21,082 bases of DNA from Bacteroidota bacterium. GTDB lineage: Bacteria > Bacteroidota > Bacteroidia > Flavobacteriales_D > JABDKJ01. The stretch spans positions 1 through 21,082 of the forward strand of contig JAQCAN010000013.1 of assembly GCA_027621335.1 (NCBI GenBank). Reading direction: 5' to 3'. Each line of letters begins with the position of its first letter. The first letter of the stretch is position 1. The position numbers and the translations under genes were made by a program. Below are positions 6,829-14,989 of the stretch, piece by piece. Below the pieces are notes generated by a model, which searched no databases, had not been told where the DNA came from, and saw only the letters and a list, made by a program, of their open reading frames with translations.

Positions 6829-8562
6829 ATGCATAGAATCTCATTCCTCTTCATACTTCTCTTCCTAGTCACCTCATGCCAGCCTTCGGCAGACAAGAAA
6901 CTCACTGCGACCAAAGGCAAAGGCTCTGAGATGACAGAGGCTGAGCGCATGGTGCTCACCTCTACGTATCTGGATGCCTTGAAGGAGCGCAGTCTGGGAA
7001 ATATCTATGAATCTGCCAAGCTACTCAGGACCTGTTTGAGCATGGATCCTGACAACCATGCAGTGCTCTATGATCTCGCACTGACCTACAGAGTGCAAGG
7101 GAAAGTGGCTGAAGCTCTTCCCTTAGCGGAGCAGGCTGCCGATTTGGATCCTTCAAACCTTTGGTACCTATCTCTTCTGGCAGAGAATTACATGGATCTG
7201 GGACAGGTGGACAAGGCAGAGAAGACATATGAGCGGATAGAGGTCATCGCCCCGGATAGACTCGAGACCTTCTATGAACTCTCTATGGTGAAATACGGTC
7301 AAGGGGACTTGGAAGGAGCCATTAAAGAACTGGATAAGCTTGAACAGAAAATAGGCTTCACGGAAGAACTCTTTCAGCAGAAACATTTGCTCTACATGGA
7401 AGGAGGCATGATTACCAAAGCTGAGGAAGAGCTTAAAAAAGCCTTAAAGACCAACCCAACGGACCCGCTCTATTATGGCATGTTGGCGGAGCTTTATCAG
7501 AGCCAAGGTAAGACAGACCTTGCTATGCAGAATTATATGAAAATCCTAGAGTTCGATCCCGAAAACGGGCGCGTACATCTGGCCCTTTATGAATTCTATG
7601 ATGAAAATGGAGAAAAGGAGAAAGCCAGGGAGTCCATCATGCTCGGGTTCCAGGATGAGCTCATCGACATCGACTCCAAGATGGGCATCCTTCTTGGCTT
7701 TTATGAGCTGAGTGAGACAGACCTCGCCCGCAGGGAAGAAGCCTATGAACTGAGCAGGAAGCTTATGGATGTCTATCCTGGCGAAGCTAAGGCCTATGCC
7801 GTCTATGGTGATCTATTAATGCGTGATGAGCGATATGAAGAAGCCCGCAACGCTTTTCTCGAAGCCGTTCAAAGGGATGCCAGCAAGAACATCATCTGGT
7901 CACAGATCTTGGCCATAGACTCTTATACCCAGAACTATGAGCACATGAGACAGGACAGCGAAGAGGCACTTGAACTTTTCCCTGCAAGTCCTGATTTCTA
8001 TCTCCTTAATGGTATTGCCCTCAATCAACTGGGCAGGCATGCTGAAGCGGTCGACATCCTTGAATCTGGCAAGATCATGGTCATAGACAATGATCTCATC
8101 CTCACCGATTTCTATTCCAATCTGGGGGATGCACATCACCAATTGGGTCACCATTCCGATTCTGACAAGGCTTTTGACAAAGCCTTGTCCATCTCCCCAG
8201 AAAATGTCTATGTCCTGAATAACTACAGCTATTACCTTTCCTTGAGAAAGGAGAAATTGGATAAGGCGCAGACCATGGCCATCCAGGCCAATGAGATCAT
8301 GCCAGGCTCGGCTTCTTTCGAGGACACTTACGCATGGGTGCTCTATCAGATGGGAAATTACACAGAAGCCCAGCAATGGATAGAGAAGGCCATGAAGAAT
8401 GGAGGGGATAACAGCGGAGCGGTCCTCGAGCATTATGGGGACATCCTCTACAAGCAGAACAAGAAATCCGAAGCGCTAGTCCAATGGAAGAAAGCGCAAG
8501 CCTTTGATGACGCTTCTGAACTGCTACCTCAGAAGGTCAGTACAGGAACCCTGGTCGAATGA
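6829..8562 (+). CDS. TPR-repeat lipoprotein
   Basis: A 577-aa protein with a lipoprotein signal peptide, MHRISFLFILLFLVTSC; the lipobox VTSC puts the acylated cysteine at residue 17. The rest is almost entirely helical tetratricopeptide repeats, for example PDNHAVLYDLALTYRVQGKV, PTDPLYYGMLAELYQSQGKT and PENVYVLNNYSYYLSLRKEK. I estimate ten or more repeats. Such a scaffold usually mediates protein-protein contacts, so this is a probable periplasm-facing lipoprotein adaptor for the envelope proteins encoded next to it. The ATG at 6829 was chosen over the GTG at 6742 because it starts exactly at the signal peptide. Its stop overlaps the next start in ATGA, indicating translational coupling with the DUF4292 gene. 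No enzymatic motif was seen. Confidence 0.85.
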   Translation: MHRISFLFILLFLVTSCQPSADKKLTATKGKGSEMTEAERMVLTSTYLDALKERSLGNIYESAKLLRTCLSMDPDNHAVLYDLALTYRVQGKVAEALPLAEQAADLDPSNLWYLSLLAENYMDLGQVDKAEKTYERIEVIAPDRLETFYELSMVKYGQGDLEGAIKELDKLEQKIGFTEELFQQKHLLYMEGGMITKAEEELKKALKTNPTDPLYYGMLAELYQSQGKTDLAMQNYMKILEFDPENGRVHLALYEFYDENGEKEKARESIMLGFQDELIDIDSKMGILLGFYELSETDLARREEAYELSRKLMDVYPGEAKAYAVYGDLLMRDERYEEARNAFLEAVQRDASKNIIWSQILAIDSYTQNYEHMRQDSEEALELFPASPDFYLLNGIALNQLGRHAEAVDILESGKIMVIDNDLILTDFYSNLGDAHHQLGHHSDSDKAFDKALSISPENVYVLNNYSYYLSLRKEKLDKAQTMAIQANEIMPGSASFEDTYAWVLYQMGNYTEAQQWIEKAMKNGGDNSGAVLEHYGDILYKQNKKSEALVQWKKAQAFDDASELLPQKVSTGTLVE

Positions 8563-9479
8563 AACAAAACTTCGGCTATAGCGCTCGACCGTTTGTGAGG
8601 TATTCCATCCTTGGCTTGATCCTGCTGCTTTCAATGACAGCCTGTTCCAAAAAAAGGGGGGGTGCCATCCTTGAAGGGGCGGCTAATCCAAGCGTCATCA
8701 TGGCTAAAATGCAAGATGCTCAATTGAACTACGATTGGCTCAGCGCGAAGCTGAGTACAGAGGTGATCACACCGGATAAGAAGCAGAGTTTCAAAGCCAA
8801 TTTGAGAATGCGCAGAGATAGCATCATCTGGTTGTCCATCTCACCGGCTTTGGGGATCGAAGTGGCCAGGATCATCCTCACACCTGACAGCCTGAAAGTC
8901 ATAGATAAGTGGAATGACACCTATTACCTCGGGGACTACTCTTTGATCGAATCCAAGATGTCCATCACCTTTGATTTCAAGCTCTTGCAGGATATGATCG
9001 TTGGCAATCCAGCGCTCTTTGATGAAACGGAGAAGTTCAAAGGCTCGAAGGATGACGGAGCCTACCTTTTGACCACCAAATCATCTACCATGGTGCGCAG
9101 AGCGGCAGAACGTCTAGACTCTGGAAATCCAGAGAGCCCCGATTCACTGAACATCGATGACGAAGTCCATTCGGAGATCCTGGGGAGATTCGGGGAAGAT
9201 GAGGAGGCCCTGACCTTGAAACGCTACTGGGTAAGGCCGCAGGATGCCAAACTGATGCGCTGTATCATCACAGACCTTCTGAACCTGAGAAGCATTCAGG
9301 CAGATTATTCAGGGTTTACCGCCTTGGAGGCACAGATCATCCCCAGTTCGGTGGAGTATGCCTTTGCGGACCGAAGAACTGAGACTGCAATAACAATGGA
9401 GTATTCTCGGATCAAGCTCAATGAGGTCACCTCCTTTCCGTTTTCCATTCCTGAGAAATTCAAACCCATGGAGCTATGA
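8559..9479 (+). CDS. DUF4292 family lipoprotein (LolB/LolA-like fold suspected)
   Basis: A 306-aa lipoprotein. A long signal segment ends in the lipobox MTAC with Cys29, followed by SKKRGG. The body has the pattern I associate with DUF4292: DWLSAKLSTEV, then FKANLRMRRDSIIWLSISPALGIEVARIILTPDSLKVID, and a C-terminal MEYSRIKLNEVTSFPFSIPEKF. Alternating strands and the 'sI w lS.sp..GiEv.R.lit.dsv..id' segment resemble outer-membrane lipoprotein carriers of the LolA/LolB fold. A role in lipoprotein or lipid handling at the outer membrane is plausible but inferred. An Asp/Ser/Pro/Glu-rich insertion lies around residues 188-210. It is joined by ATGA overlaps to the TPR lipoprotein gene upstream and the EnvC-like gene downstream. 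Confidence 0.78.
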   Translation: MKQNFGYSARPFVRYSILGLILLLSMTACSKKRGGAILEGAANPSVIMAKMQDAQLNYDWLSAKLSTEVITPDKKQSFKANLRMRRDSIIWLSISPALGIEVARIILTPDSLKVIDKWNDTYYLGDYSLIESKMSITFDFKLLQDMIVGNPALFDETEKFKGSKDDGAYLLTTKSSTMVRRAAERLDSGNPESPDSLNIDDEVHSEILGRFGEDEEALTLKRYWVRPQDAKLMRCIITDLLNLRSIQADYSGFTALEAQIIPSSVEYAFADRRTETAITMEYSRIKLNEVTSFPFSIPEKFKPMEL

Positions 9480-10672
9480 GACAGATCGTGCTGCTCTCCA
9501 TAATCCTATTGGCCACACTGACCATTCAAGCTCAGTCCAAGGAGGAGCTTCAAAGTGAAAGGCAACGGACCTTGAACGATATAAAGCTCACTAATGAGCT
9601 TATTTCCAATTCAAAAAAAGCCCAGCAGAGCACCCAGGGCGAGTTGGAACTCTTGAACAAGCAGATCCAGTTGAGAAAAGATCTCATGCGCACCATCTCG
9701 AGAGAGGTAAGCAGTCTAGAGAAGGATATCGATGAGAACAAGGAGACCATCCGTCTGAAAGAAGAGGAGCTCAAAGCGCTCAAGGAAGAATATGCGAAAC
9801 TCATCTATCTGGCCTATAGGAACAACAGTAGCTATGATAAGATGATGTACATCTTCGCCTCAGACGATTTCTACCAGGCATGGCGCAGGATGAGATATCT
9901 TAAGGACGTGGCGGCCTACAGGCAGGAACAAAGCACAGAGATCCTTGAGACCAAGTCCCTTTTGACCAAGAAGAATGAGGAGATCGAACTACAGAAAAAG
10001 GACAAGTTAGTTCTCTTGGATGATCAGAAGAAGGCGCAGGCCAGTTTGGATAAGGATAGGAAGGTGAAGGAGTCTGCGCTTGCTGAACTCAAGTCAGATG
10101 AAAAGGGTCTTAAGGAGAAGCTGAAGACCTATGAGCGGAAACAGCGGGAATTGAATCAGGCCATAGAAAAGCTTATCGCTGAGGAACTGAAACGAAATAA
10201 GAAGTCGGATGCTCCTCCAGGCTTCTCACTCACTCCTGAAGAAGAATTGAGCGCGAATAATTTCACGCAGAACAAAGGCAAACTTCCATGGCCGGTGGAG
10301 CGAGGCGTGGTCACTTCCAACTTCGGCACGCATTCGCATCCTATCCTTCCTGGCATCCAAGTCACGAATAATGGCATCGATATCGCAACGGAGTCACAGG
10401 CCATGGTGAGGGCTTTATTCGAAGGAGAGGTCAGTGGCATCATCGAGATACCTGGTCAGGGATTGGCAGTGGTCCTCAAGCATGGGTCCTACAGGACGGT
10501 CTATTCCAACTTAAAAGAGGTTTTGGTGGCTAAAGGCCAAATGGTGGACACGAAACAGCGCATAGGTGTGCTCATTGACGGTCAAGGCCGATCAGAGGCC
10601 CATCTGGAAATCTGGCAAGTCACCTCAGATGGGATGAAGAAGCTGGATCCTTCGAGCTGGATCGCTAGATGA
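9476..10672 (+). CDS. EnvC-like murein hydrolase activator (coiled coil plus degenerate LytM/M23 domain)
   Basis: A 398-aa exported protein: signal peptide 1-19, long coiled coil (about 22-245, rich in Glu/Lys heptads, interrupted around 105-150 by a helical insert with AKLIYLAYRNN), then a C-terminal LytM/peptidase M23 domain (about 270-398). Key zinc and catalytic positions of active M23 enzymes are changed. The His of HxGxD is Asn298 in NNGID (Asp302 is kept), the His of YxHL is Asn345 (YSNL), and the HLH motif reads EAHLEIW, with Glu374 in place of the first His. That matches EnvC-type proteins, which activate cell-wall amidases at the division septum instead of cutting peptidoglycan. The start overlaps the DUF4292 stop in ATGA. 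No amidase gene is in the window, so the partner is unknown. Confidence 0.85.
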   Translation: MRQIVLLSIILLATLTIQAQSKEELQSERQRTLNDIKLTNELISNSKKAQQSTQGELELLNKQIQLRKDLMRTISREVSSLEKDIDENKETIRLKEEELKALKEEYAKLIYLAYRNNSSYDKMMYIFASDDFYQAWRRMRYLKDVAAYRQEQSTEILETKSLLTKKNEEIELQKKDKLVLLDDQKKAQASLDKDRKVKESALAELKSDEKGLKEKLKTYERKQRELNQAIEKLIAEELKRNKKSDAPPGFSLTPEEELSANNFTQNKGKLPWPVERGVVTSNFGTHSHPILPGIQVTNNGIDIATESQAMVRALFEGEVSGIIEIPGQGLAVVLKHGSYRTVYSNLKEVLVAKGQMVDTKQRIGVLIDGQGRSEAHLEIWQVTSDGMKKLDPSSWIAR

Positions 10673-10690
10673 GAATCGACCTGAAAGGGC

Positions 10691-10698
10691 TATCTTTG
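10691..10698 (+). promoter_or_regulatory. Candidate -7 element for tatA-gatA
   Basis: TATCTTTG is a full match to TAnnTTTG, 22 nt before the tatA ATG and just after the EnvC-like gene stop. No clear TTG lies at the expected upstream spacing. It could give tatA and gatA a promoter separate from the upstream lipoprotein genes. Confidence 0.45.
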
Positions 10699-10720
10699 CG
10701 CCCTAAATCCCTCTGAACGG

Positions 10721-10900
10721 ATGTGTCTATCTCCCATCATACTAGGAATGCTCGGCCCAGGGCAGATCACCATCATTGTCGTTGCACTCTTGCTGCTCTT
10801 CGGTGGTAAGAAGATTCCAGAACTCATGCGTGGTCTAGGCCAGGGCATGAAAGAGTTCAAGGATGCCACCAAGGACGACACGAAGGATAAAGACGCCTAA
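10721..10900 (+). CDS. tatA: Sec-independent protein translocase subunit TatA/TatE
   Basis: A short 59-aa gene, the normal size for Bacteroidota TatA. One N-terminal transmembrane helix (about residues 9-26, MLGPGQITIIVVALLLLF) leads straight into the hallmark FGGKKIPELMRGLGQGMKEFKDA, the hinge plus amphipathic helix, followed by a charged, unstructured tail (TKDDTKDKDA). TatA oligomers form the conducting part of the twin-arginine pathway that exports folded proteins, together with TatC. The start at 10721 is the most upstream ATG; the ATG at 10748 (residue 10) would leave the helix barely intact. No tatC or tatB is in the window. The gatA start follows after 9 nt. Confidence 0.93.
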   Translation: MCLSPIILGMLGPGQITIIVVALLLLFGGKKIPELMRGLGQGMKEFKDATKDDTKDKDA

Positions 10901-10909
10901 CCCCAACCT

Positions 10910-12322
10910 GTGCAGGATTATACGGACCTTTCCTCTATAAAGGCTGATTTGGATGCCGGTAAGTTGAGCTTACCAGATCTGGTAGAGCATTATGTGGCTC
11001 GAATCGAGCAAAGAACACATCTGAACATCTTCCTGGAGGTATGGAAAGAGGAGGCTAAAGCACGTGCTGAAGCCATACAGTCCAAGATCAAGGACGGAAC
11101 AGCGGGTAGATTGGCCGGGGCGGTCATCGCTGTGAAGGACAACATCTGCATCACGGGCCATAAAGTCACTGCCTCATCGAAGATTCTAGAAGGATTCGAA
11201 TCCATCTACTCGGCTACTGCCATAGAACGCTTATTGGCTGAGGATGCCATTCTTATTGGAAGATGCAACTGTGATGAATTCGCCATGGGGAGCTCCAATG
11301 AGAATTCGGCTTATGGGATTGTCAGGAATCCATTGGATGAAAATAGAGTACCAGGAGGTTCTTCAGGAGGTTCGGCTGCGGCTGTGGCTGCAGGGATGTG
11401 CCTTATGGCACTCGGAAGTGATACCGGGGGAAGTATACGTCAGCCTGCATCATTCTGCGGATTGGTTGGGCTTAAACCTACGTATGGGCGCATTTCCCGG
11501 TATGGCCTTATCGCTTATGCAAGTTCTTTTGACCAGATAGGCCCACTGAGTCGCTCTATAGAGGATAGTATCCTCTTATATGAGATCATGGCCGGCAGGG
11601 ACATCATGGACGGCACTACGTCCAGTAAAAAGGTCGAGCCATTCCAAGGAGCTGGAGAAAAACCCTTTAAAATCGCCTACCTTCAAGAATGCATGGAGAG
11701 TGAAGGCATGACGCCTTCTGTTAAGCAAGCCTTCGAAGAGCAGGTGCGCAAACTCGAAGCAGCAGGACATACGGTCGAGGCCGTTCCTTTTCCTCTCCTT
11801 GAAAGCATCATTCCTGCTTATTATATCCTCACCACAGCAGAAGCTAGCAGTAACCTAGCCCGCTTTGATGGCATCCATTATGGGTACAGAAGCGAAGAAG
11901 CGAAGGATATCAATAGCACTTACGTGCTGTCAAGGAGTGAAGCCTTTGGAGAAGAGGTGAAGCGCAGGATACTTCTGGGAACTTTTGTGCTGAGTGCGGG
12001 CTATTACGATGCCTACTACACCAAAGCTCAGAAACTCAGGAGATTGGTGAAGGAAAAGACAGAGGAGATACTCTCGGACTATGATCTGATTATGACCCCG
12101 TCCACCCCTACGGTGGCTTTCGCTTTAGACAGTGTCAAGGACCCTATTTCCATGTACCTGCAGGACATCTTCACCGTTCAGGCAAATCTGACAGGACTTC
12201 CTGCAATCTCACTTCCGCTTGCCACCGCAGATGATGGTATGCCTCTGGGTATTCAATTCTTGGCCAAGGCCTTTCACGAGGACGTGCTCTTCGATATCGC
12301 AGAGCGCACCATGCAACACTGA
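10910..12322 (+). CDS. gatA: Asp-tRNA(Asn)/Glu-tRNA(Gln) amidotransferase subunit A
   Basis: A 470-aa amidase-signature enzyme, the usual GatA length. It hydrolyses glutamine and channels ammonia to GatB, which amidates Glu-tRNA(Gln) and/or Asp-tRNA(Asn). The catalytic Ser-cisSer-Lys triad is visible: Lys76 in AVKDNIC, Ser151 in PGGSSGGSAAAVAAG, and Ser175 in GSDTGGSIRQPASFCG. GatA-specific segments GRCNCDEFAMGSSNENSAYG and GLKPTYGRISRYGLIAYASSFDQIGP separate it from other amidases. The start is a GTG at 10910 that gives the family's short N-terminus; no ATG is suitably placed. It lies 9 nt after tatA and is probably co-transcribed with it. gatB and gatC are not in the window, as is common where the subunits are scattered. 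Confidence 0.96.
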   Translation: MQDYTDLSSIKADLDAGKLSLPDLVEHYVARIEQRTHLNIFLEVWKEEAKARAEAIQSKIKDGTAGRLAGAVIAVKDNICITGHKVTASSKILEGFESIYSATAIERLLAEDAILIGRCNCDEFAMGSSNENSAYGIVRNPLDENRVPGGSSGGSAAAVAAGMCLMALGSDTGGSIRQPASFCGLVGLKPTYGRISRYGLIAYASSFDQIGPLSRSIEDSILLYEIMAGRDIMDGTTSSKKVEPFQGAGEKPFKIAYLQECMESEGMTPSVKQAFEEQVRKLEAAGHTVEAVPFPLLESIIPAYYILTTAEASSNLARFDGIHYGYRSEEAKDINSTYVLSRSEAFGEEVKRRILLGTFVLSAGYYDAYYTKAQKLRRLVKEKTEEILSDYDLIMTPSTPTVAFALDSVKDPISMYLQDIFTVQANLTGLPAISLPLATADDGMPLGIQFLAKAFHEDVLFDIAERTMQH

Positions 12323-12444
12323 TACTTTTTTCCGTTATTAGTTCTGCAGCATTTATTTTTGATTTAATTCGATGACGCAGAACCAAAAGATGGCCGAACG
12401 AACTGATGTATCTTTTTTAACACGGATTGCGTACACATTGAAAT

Positions 12445-13983
12445 ATGCGCATGCATAAAGCCATCATTATACTGCTCATGCTGTCCATGTCTGGACTTGA
12501 ATCCTCGCTATGCGCTCAGTTAGGTGCTGATTCACATGGCTATGCCTTAGTGGAGAAGGATACGAGCAAAACCCCTGAAAATCAGGTCATTGAGGACATG
12601 ATAGAGATGGTCGCCTTGGATTCGATGCTCCTGCCTGTGGTGACCCGAGAATACCTTAAAGGGCCTTTAGATAGCATTGGTGCTACCAGGGCCGAGATCG
12701 CGATGATACCGGATAGTGTGTTCATTGTGAGACTGGCCGAGTTGGATGCCCTTTCTCCGTTCAGGTTGGATTTCAATAGGCATGTCAGGGGTAGTATCAC
12801 CTCATATCTCAGCAATAATGCACAGGGGACGGCTTTATGTCTTGGACGTGCAGAGACATACTTCCCGATGTTCGAAGAGATACTGGATCGAGAAGAACTG
12901 CCATTGGAATTGAAGTACTTGGCCATTGTGGAGTCAGCTCTGAGGCCTACAGCCCGTTCGAGAGCGGGAGCCACTGGGCTTTGGCAGTTCATGTACTACA
13001 CTGCTAAGGAGAATGGCTTGCGCATCAATTCTTACATCGATGAGCGCAGGTCTCCTTTGGCTTCCACTGAAGCGGCTTGCAAATACCTCAAGCATCTCTA
13101 TGGGCTTTATGGAGATTGGAATCTGGCCTTAGCCGCCTACAACAGCGGCCCAGGTAATGTGAACAAGGCGATAAGAAGGGCTGGAGGTAAGAATGACTAT
13201 TGGGCCATATGGGCCTTTTTGCCAAGGGAAACAAGAGGCTATGTTCCTGCGTTCATCGCAGTGAACTATGTCATGAATTACAATGGGGAACATGGCATCC
13301 TCCCCATTGAACCTGAGCATAGGTATTTAGAAAGCGACACGCTGATGGTGAAAGGCCCTATGGACTTCAACCAGATCTCAGCCTTCACCGGAACATCGAT
13401 GGATGACCTTTTTGCCTTGAATCCTCAGTATACGAAGGGGCATATTCCTAATACAGGAAGAACCGAGACGTTGACACTGCCAAGAGCAGATGTGGGTGAT
13501 TTTCTCATGAATGCTGAGAAGATCAGGACCTACAAGGCTCCCGTCATTCCTGCAGCGCCAAAGCCTGCACTGGCCGGTACTACTGCTCCAAGCAATCCAT
13601 ATAGCACCAGCGGAAAAGATAAACATATCTACACGGTCAAGTCGGGAGATGTGCTGGGAACAATTGCAAGCAGGCATGGCGTGACGGTTTCTAAACTGCG
13701 ATATTGGAATAACATCTCCGAATCCAGAATCTATCCAGGACAGAAATTGGTTGTCTACAAAGAACCAGGTGAGCCAGCATTGGCTAAGAATCAACCCGAC
13801 ACCACTGTGCCAGCTAAGACTCCTCCGGAGGAAGGAACGCGATATCATACCATAAGGAGCGGAGATACGTTATGGGATATAGCCAAGCTATATAATGGAG
13901 TTTCTGTGGAACAGATCAAGAAATGGAATGCGCACTTGGATTTCAGGCGCCTCAAGCCGGGACAAAAGGTGCGCGTCTCCTGA
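12445..13983 (+). CDS. MltD-like lytic transglycosylase with C-terminal LysM domains
   Basis: A 512-aa exported enzyme that would cleave glycan strands of peptidoglycan to 1,6-anhydro ends. Signal peptide about 1-24 (IIILLMLSMSGLESSLCAQ). The SLT domain spans roughly 140-275 and has catalytic Glu163 in AIVESALRP, ATGLWQFM (176-183), and AYNSGPGNV (231-239). LysM1 is at about 394-438 (YTVKSGDVLGTIASRHGV, IYPGQKLVVY) and LysM2 at about 467-511 (HTIRSGDTLWDIAKLYNGV, LKPGQKVRV). A degenerate LysM-like stretch at 303-347 follows the SLT domain. Domain order matches MltD. Start: two in-frame ATGs (12445, 12451) precede the signal peptide; the first is used. The next gene begins 1 nt after its stop. 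Confidence 0.9.
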   Translation: MRMHKAIIILLMLSMSGLESSLCAQLGADSHGYALVEKDTSKTPENQVIEDMIEMVALDSMLLPVVTREYLKGPLDSIGATRAEIAMIPDSVFIVRLAELDALSPFRLDFNRHVRGSITSYLSNNAQGTALCLGRAETYFPMFEEILDREELPLELKYLAIVESALRPTARSRAGATGLWQFMYYTAKENGLRINSYIDERRSPLASTEAACKYLKHLYGLYGDWNLALAAYNSGPGNVNKAIRRAGGKNDYWAIWAFLPRETRGYVPAFIAVNYVMNYNGEHGILPIEPEHRYLESDTLMVKGPMDFNQISAFTGTSMDDLFALNPQYTKGHIPNTGRTETLTLPRADVGDFLMNAEKIRTYKAPVIPAAPKPALAGTTAPSNPYSTSGKDKHIYTVKSGDVLGTIASRHGVTVSKLRYWNNISESRIYPGQKLVVYKEPGEPALAKNQPDTTVPAKTPPEEGTRYHTIRSGDTLWDIAKLYNGVSVEQIKKWNAHLDFRRLKPGQKVRVS

Positions 13984-13984
13984 T

Positions 13985-14989
13985 ATGCGAGTCGCTTTCT
14001 GCATCATTCTAGGTCTAATTTTACTCTCATCATGTTCGGATGAACCTGTAAAGCGCGCGCTTCAAAGGTTTTCTGGAGCTCCAGCCGATGTGGTCGTAGT
14101 AATGGATGATGGCTACTGGGAAGGGGAACCTGGCGAGGTACTCAGAAAAGCGATGTTAGAGCCATATCGCATCCTTCCCCAATCAGAACCCAGATTCAAT
14201 ATCATCAGAGTACCTAAAAGAAAGTTCAATTCATTGCTGAGGATGAATCGCACGATCATCATCGCAGATATAGAAGACAATGCGCGCAACGTGGAACCCA
14301 GGGTCATCTCGCAGGGTGAGCAATGGGCAAAGGATCAAGGAGTCTATACGTTTCATGCATTGGACGCAGAGACCTTTGTTCAAGAGTTCAAGGAAAAGGG
14401 TCCGCAGGTCTTGAACGACATCACTATCAAGGATAGGGAGCGAGTGGAGGAGTACATCCGAGGGGTAGAAAGCGGAACACTCAGTGCCGACTTGAAGACT
14501 ACCTTGAATGTGGACCTGAGCCTGCACAGGGACTTTGTCTTGGCGGATAAAGGAAAGGACTACATGTGGTTCCGAAGAGAACGGGTGGATTATCTGAGCG
14601 GAATCCCTCATGATGTCATGATGGGGGTCATGGTCTATACCTATCCCTATGATTCGGACTCCTTGTTCAGCATGAGCTCATTGATCGCTCACCGTGACAG
14701 TATGATGGGAAAGGTCATCAAGAGCGTATTCTTGGAGGGGATGAGAGTGGAGACGAGACTCCCAGCTGAATTGGATACTGTGACCTTCAGCAGTCAGTTC
14801 GCTACTGAACTGAAAGGTCTTTGGAGGTTTGATAAACCTATCATGGGTGGGCCATTTACCAGCCTCTCCGTGGTGGATGAAAAGCAAGGACGAATAATCA
14901 CCGTGGACGGTTACGTTTTTGCTCCCAAATTCGACAAACGTGATTACATGATAGAGATGGATGCCCTGGTCCATTCCTTGAGTTTTTAG
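13985..14989 (+). CDS. DUF4837 family lipoprotein
   Basis: A 334-aa lipoprotein: MRVAFCIILGLILLSSC has a lipobox with Cys17. The body matches what I know of DUF4837: an N-terminal GAPADVVVVMDDGYWEGEPG, then LPQSEPRFNIIRVPKRKFNSLLRMNRTIII, a middle helical region, and a C-terminal half with DYMWFRRERVDY, MMGVMVYTYPY and DEKQGRIITVDGYVFAPKFDKRDY. The family is largely confined to Bacteroidota and has no assigned function. ATG 13985 was chosen because it starts at the signal peptide and lies 1 nt after the transglycosylase stop; the longer frame from 13895 would overlap that gene. The position suggests co-translation with the transglycosylase and a role at the cell envelope. Confidence 0.8.
   Translation: MRVAFCIILGLILLSSCSDEPVKRALQRFSGAPADVVVVMDDGYWEGEPGEVLRKAMLEPYRILPQSEPRFNIIRVPKRKFNSLLRMNRTIIIADIEDNARNVEPRVISQGEQWAKDQGVYTFHALDAETFVQEFKEKGPQVLNDITIKDRERVEEYIRGVESGTLSADLKTTLNVDLSLHRDFVLADKGKDYMWFRRERVDYLSGIPHDVMMGVMVYTYPYDSDSLFSMSSLIAHRDSMMGKVIKSVFLEGMRVETRLPAELDTVTFSSQFATELKGLWRFDKPIMGGPFTSLSVVDEKQGRIITVDGYVFAPKFDKRDYMIEMDALVHSLSF

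Noticed and set aside
7900..8433. Long minus-strand open frame inside the TPR lipoprotein gene
   Set aside because: The TPR pattern on the plus strand is unambiguous, and the antisense frame has no motif or start context.
12341..12383. GTTCTGC...GCAGAAC inverted repeat between gatA and the transglycosylase gene, considered as a terminator
   Set aside because: The stem is only 7 bp with a 29-nt loop and no following T-tract. It is too weak to call.
12409..12416. TATCTTTT before the MltD-like gene, considered as a -7 element
   Set aside because: It lacks the G of TTTG, and no TTG lies at a suitable distance upstream.
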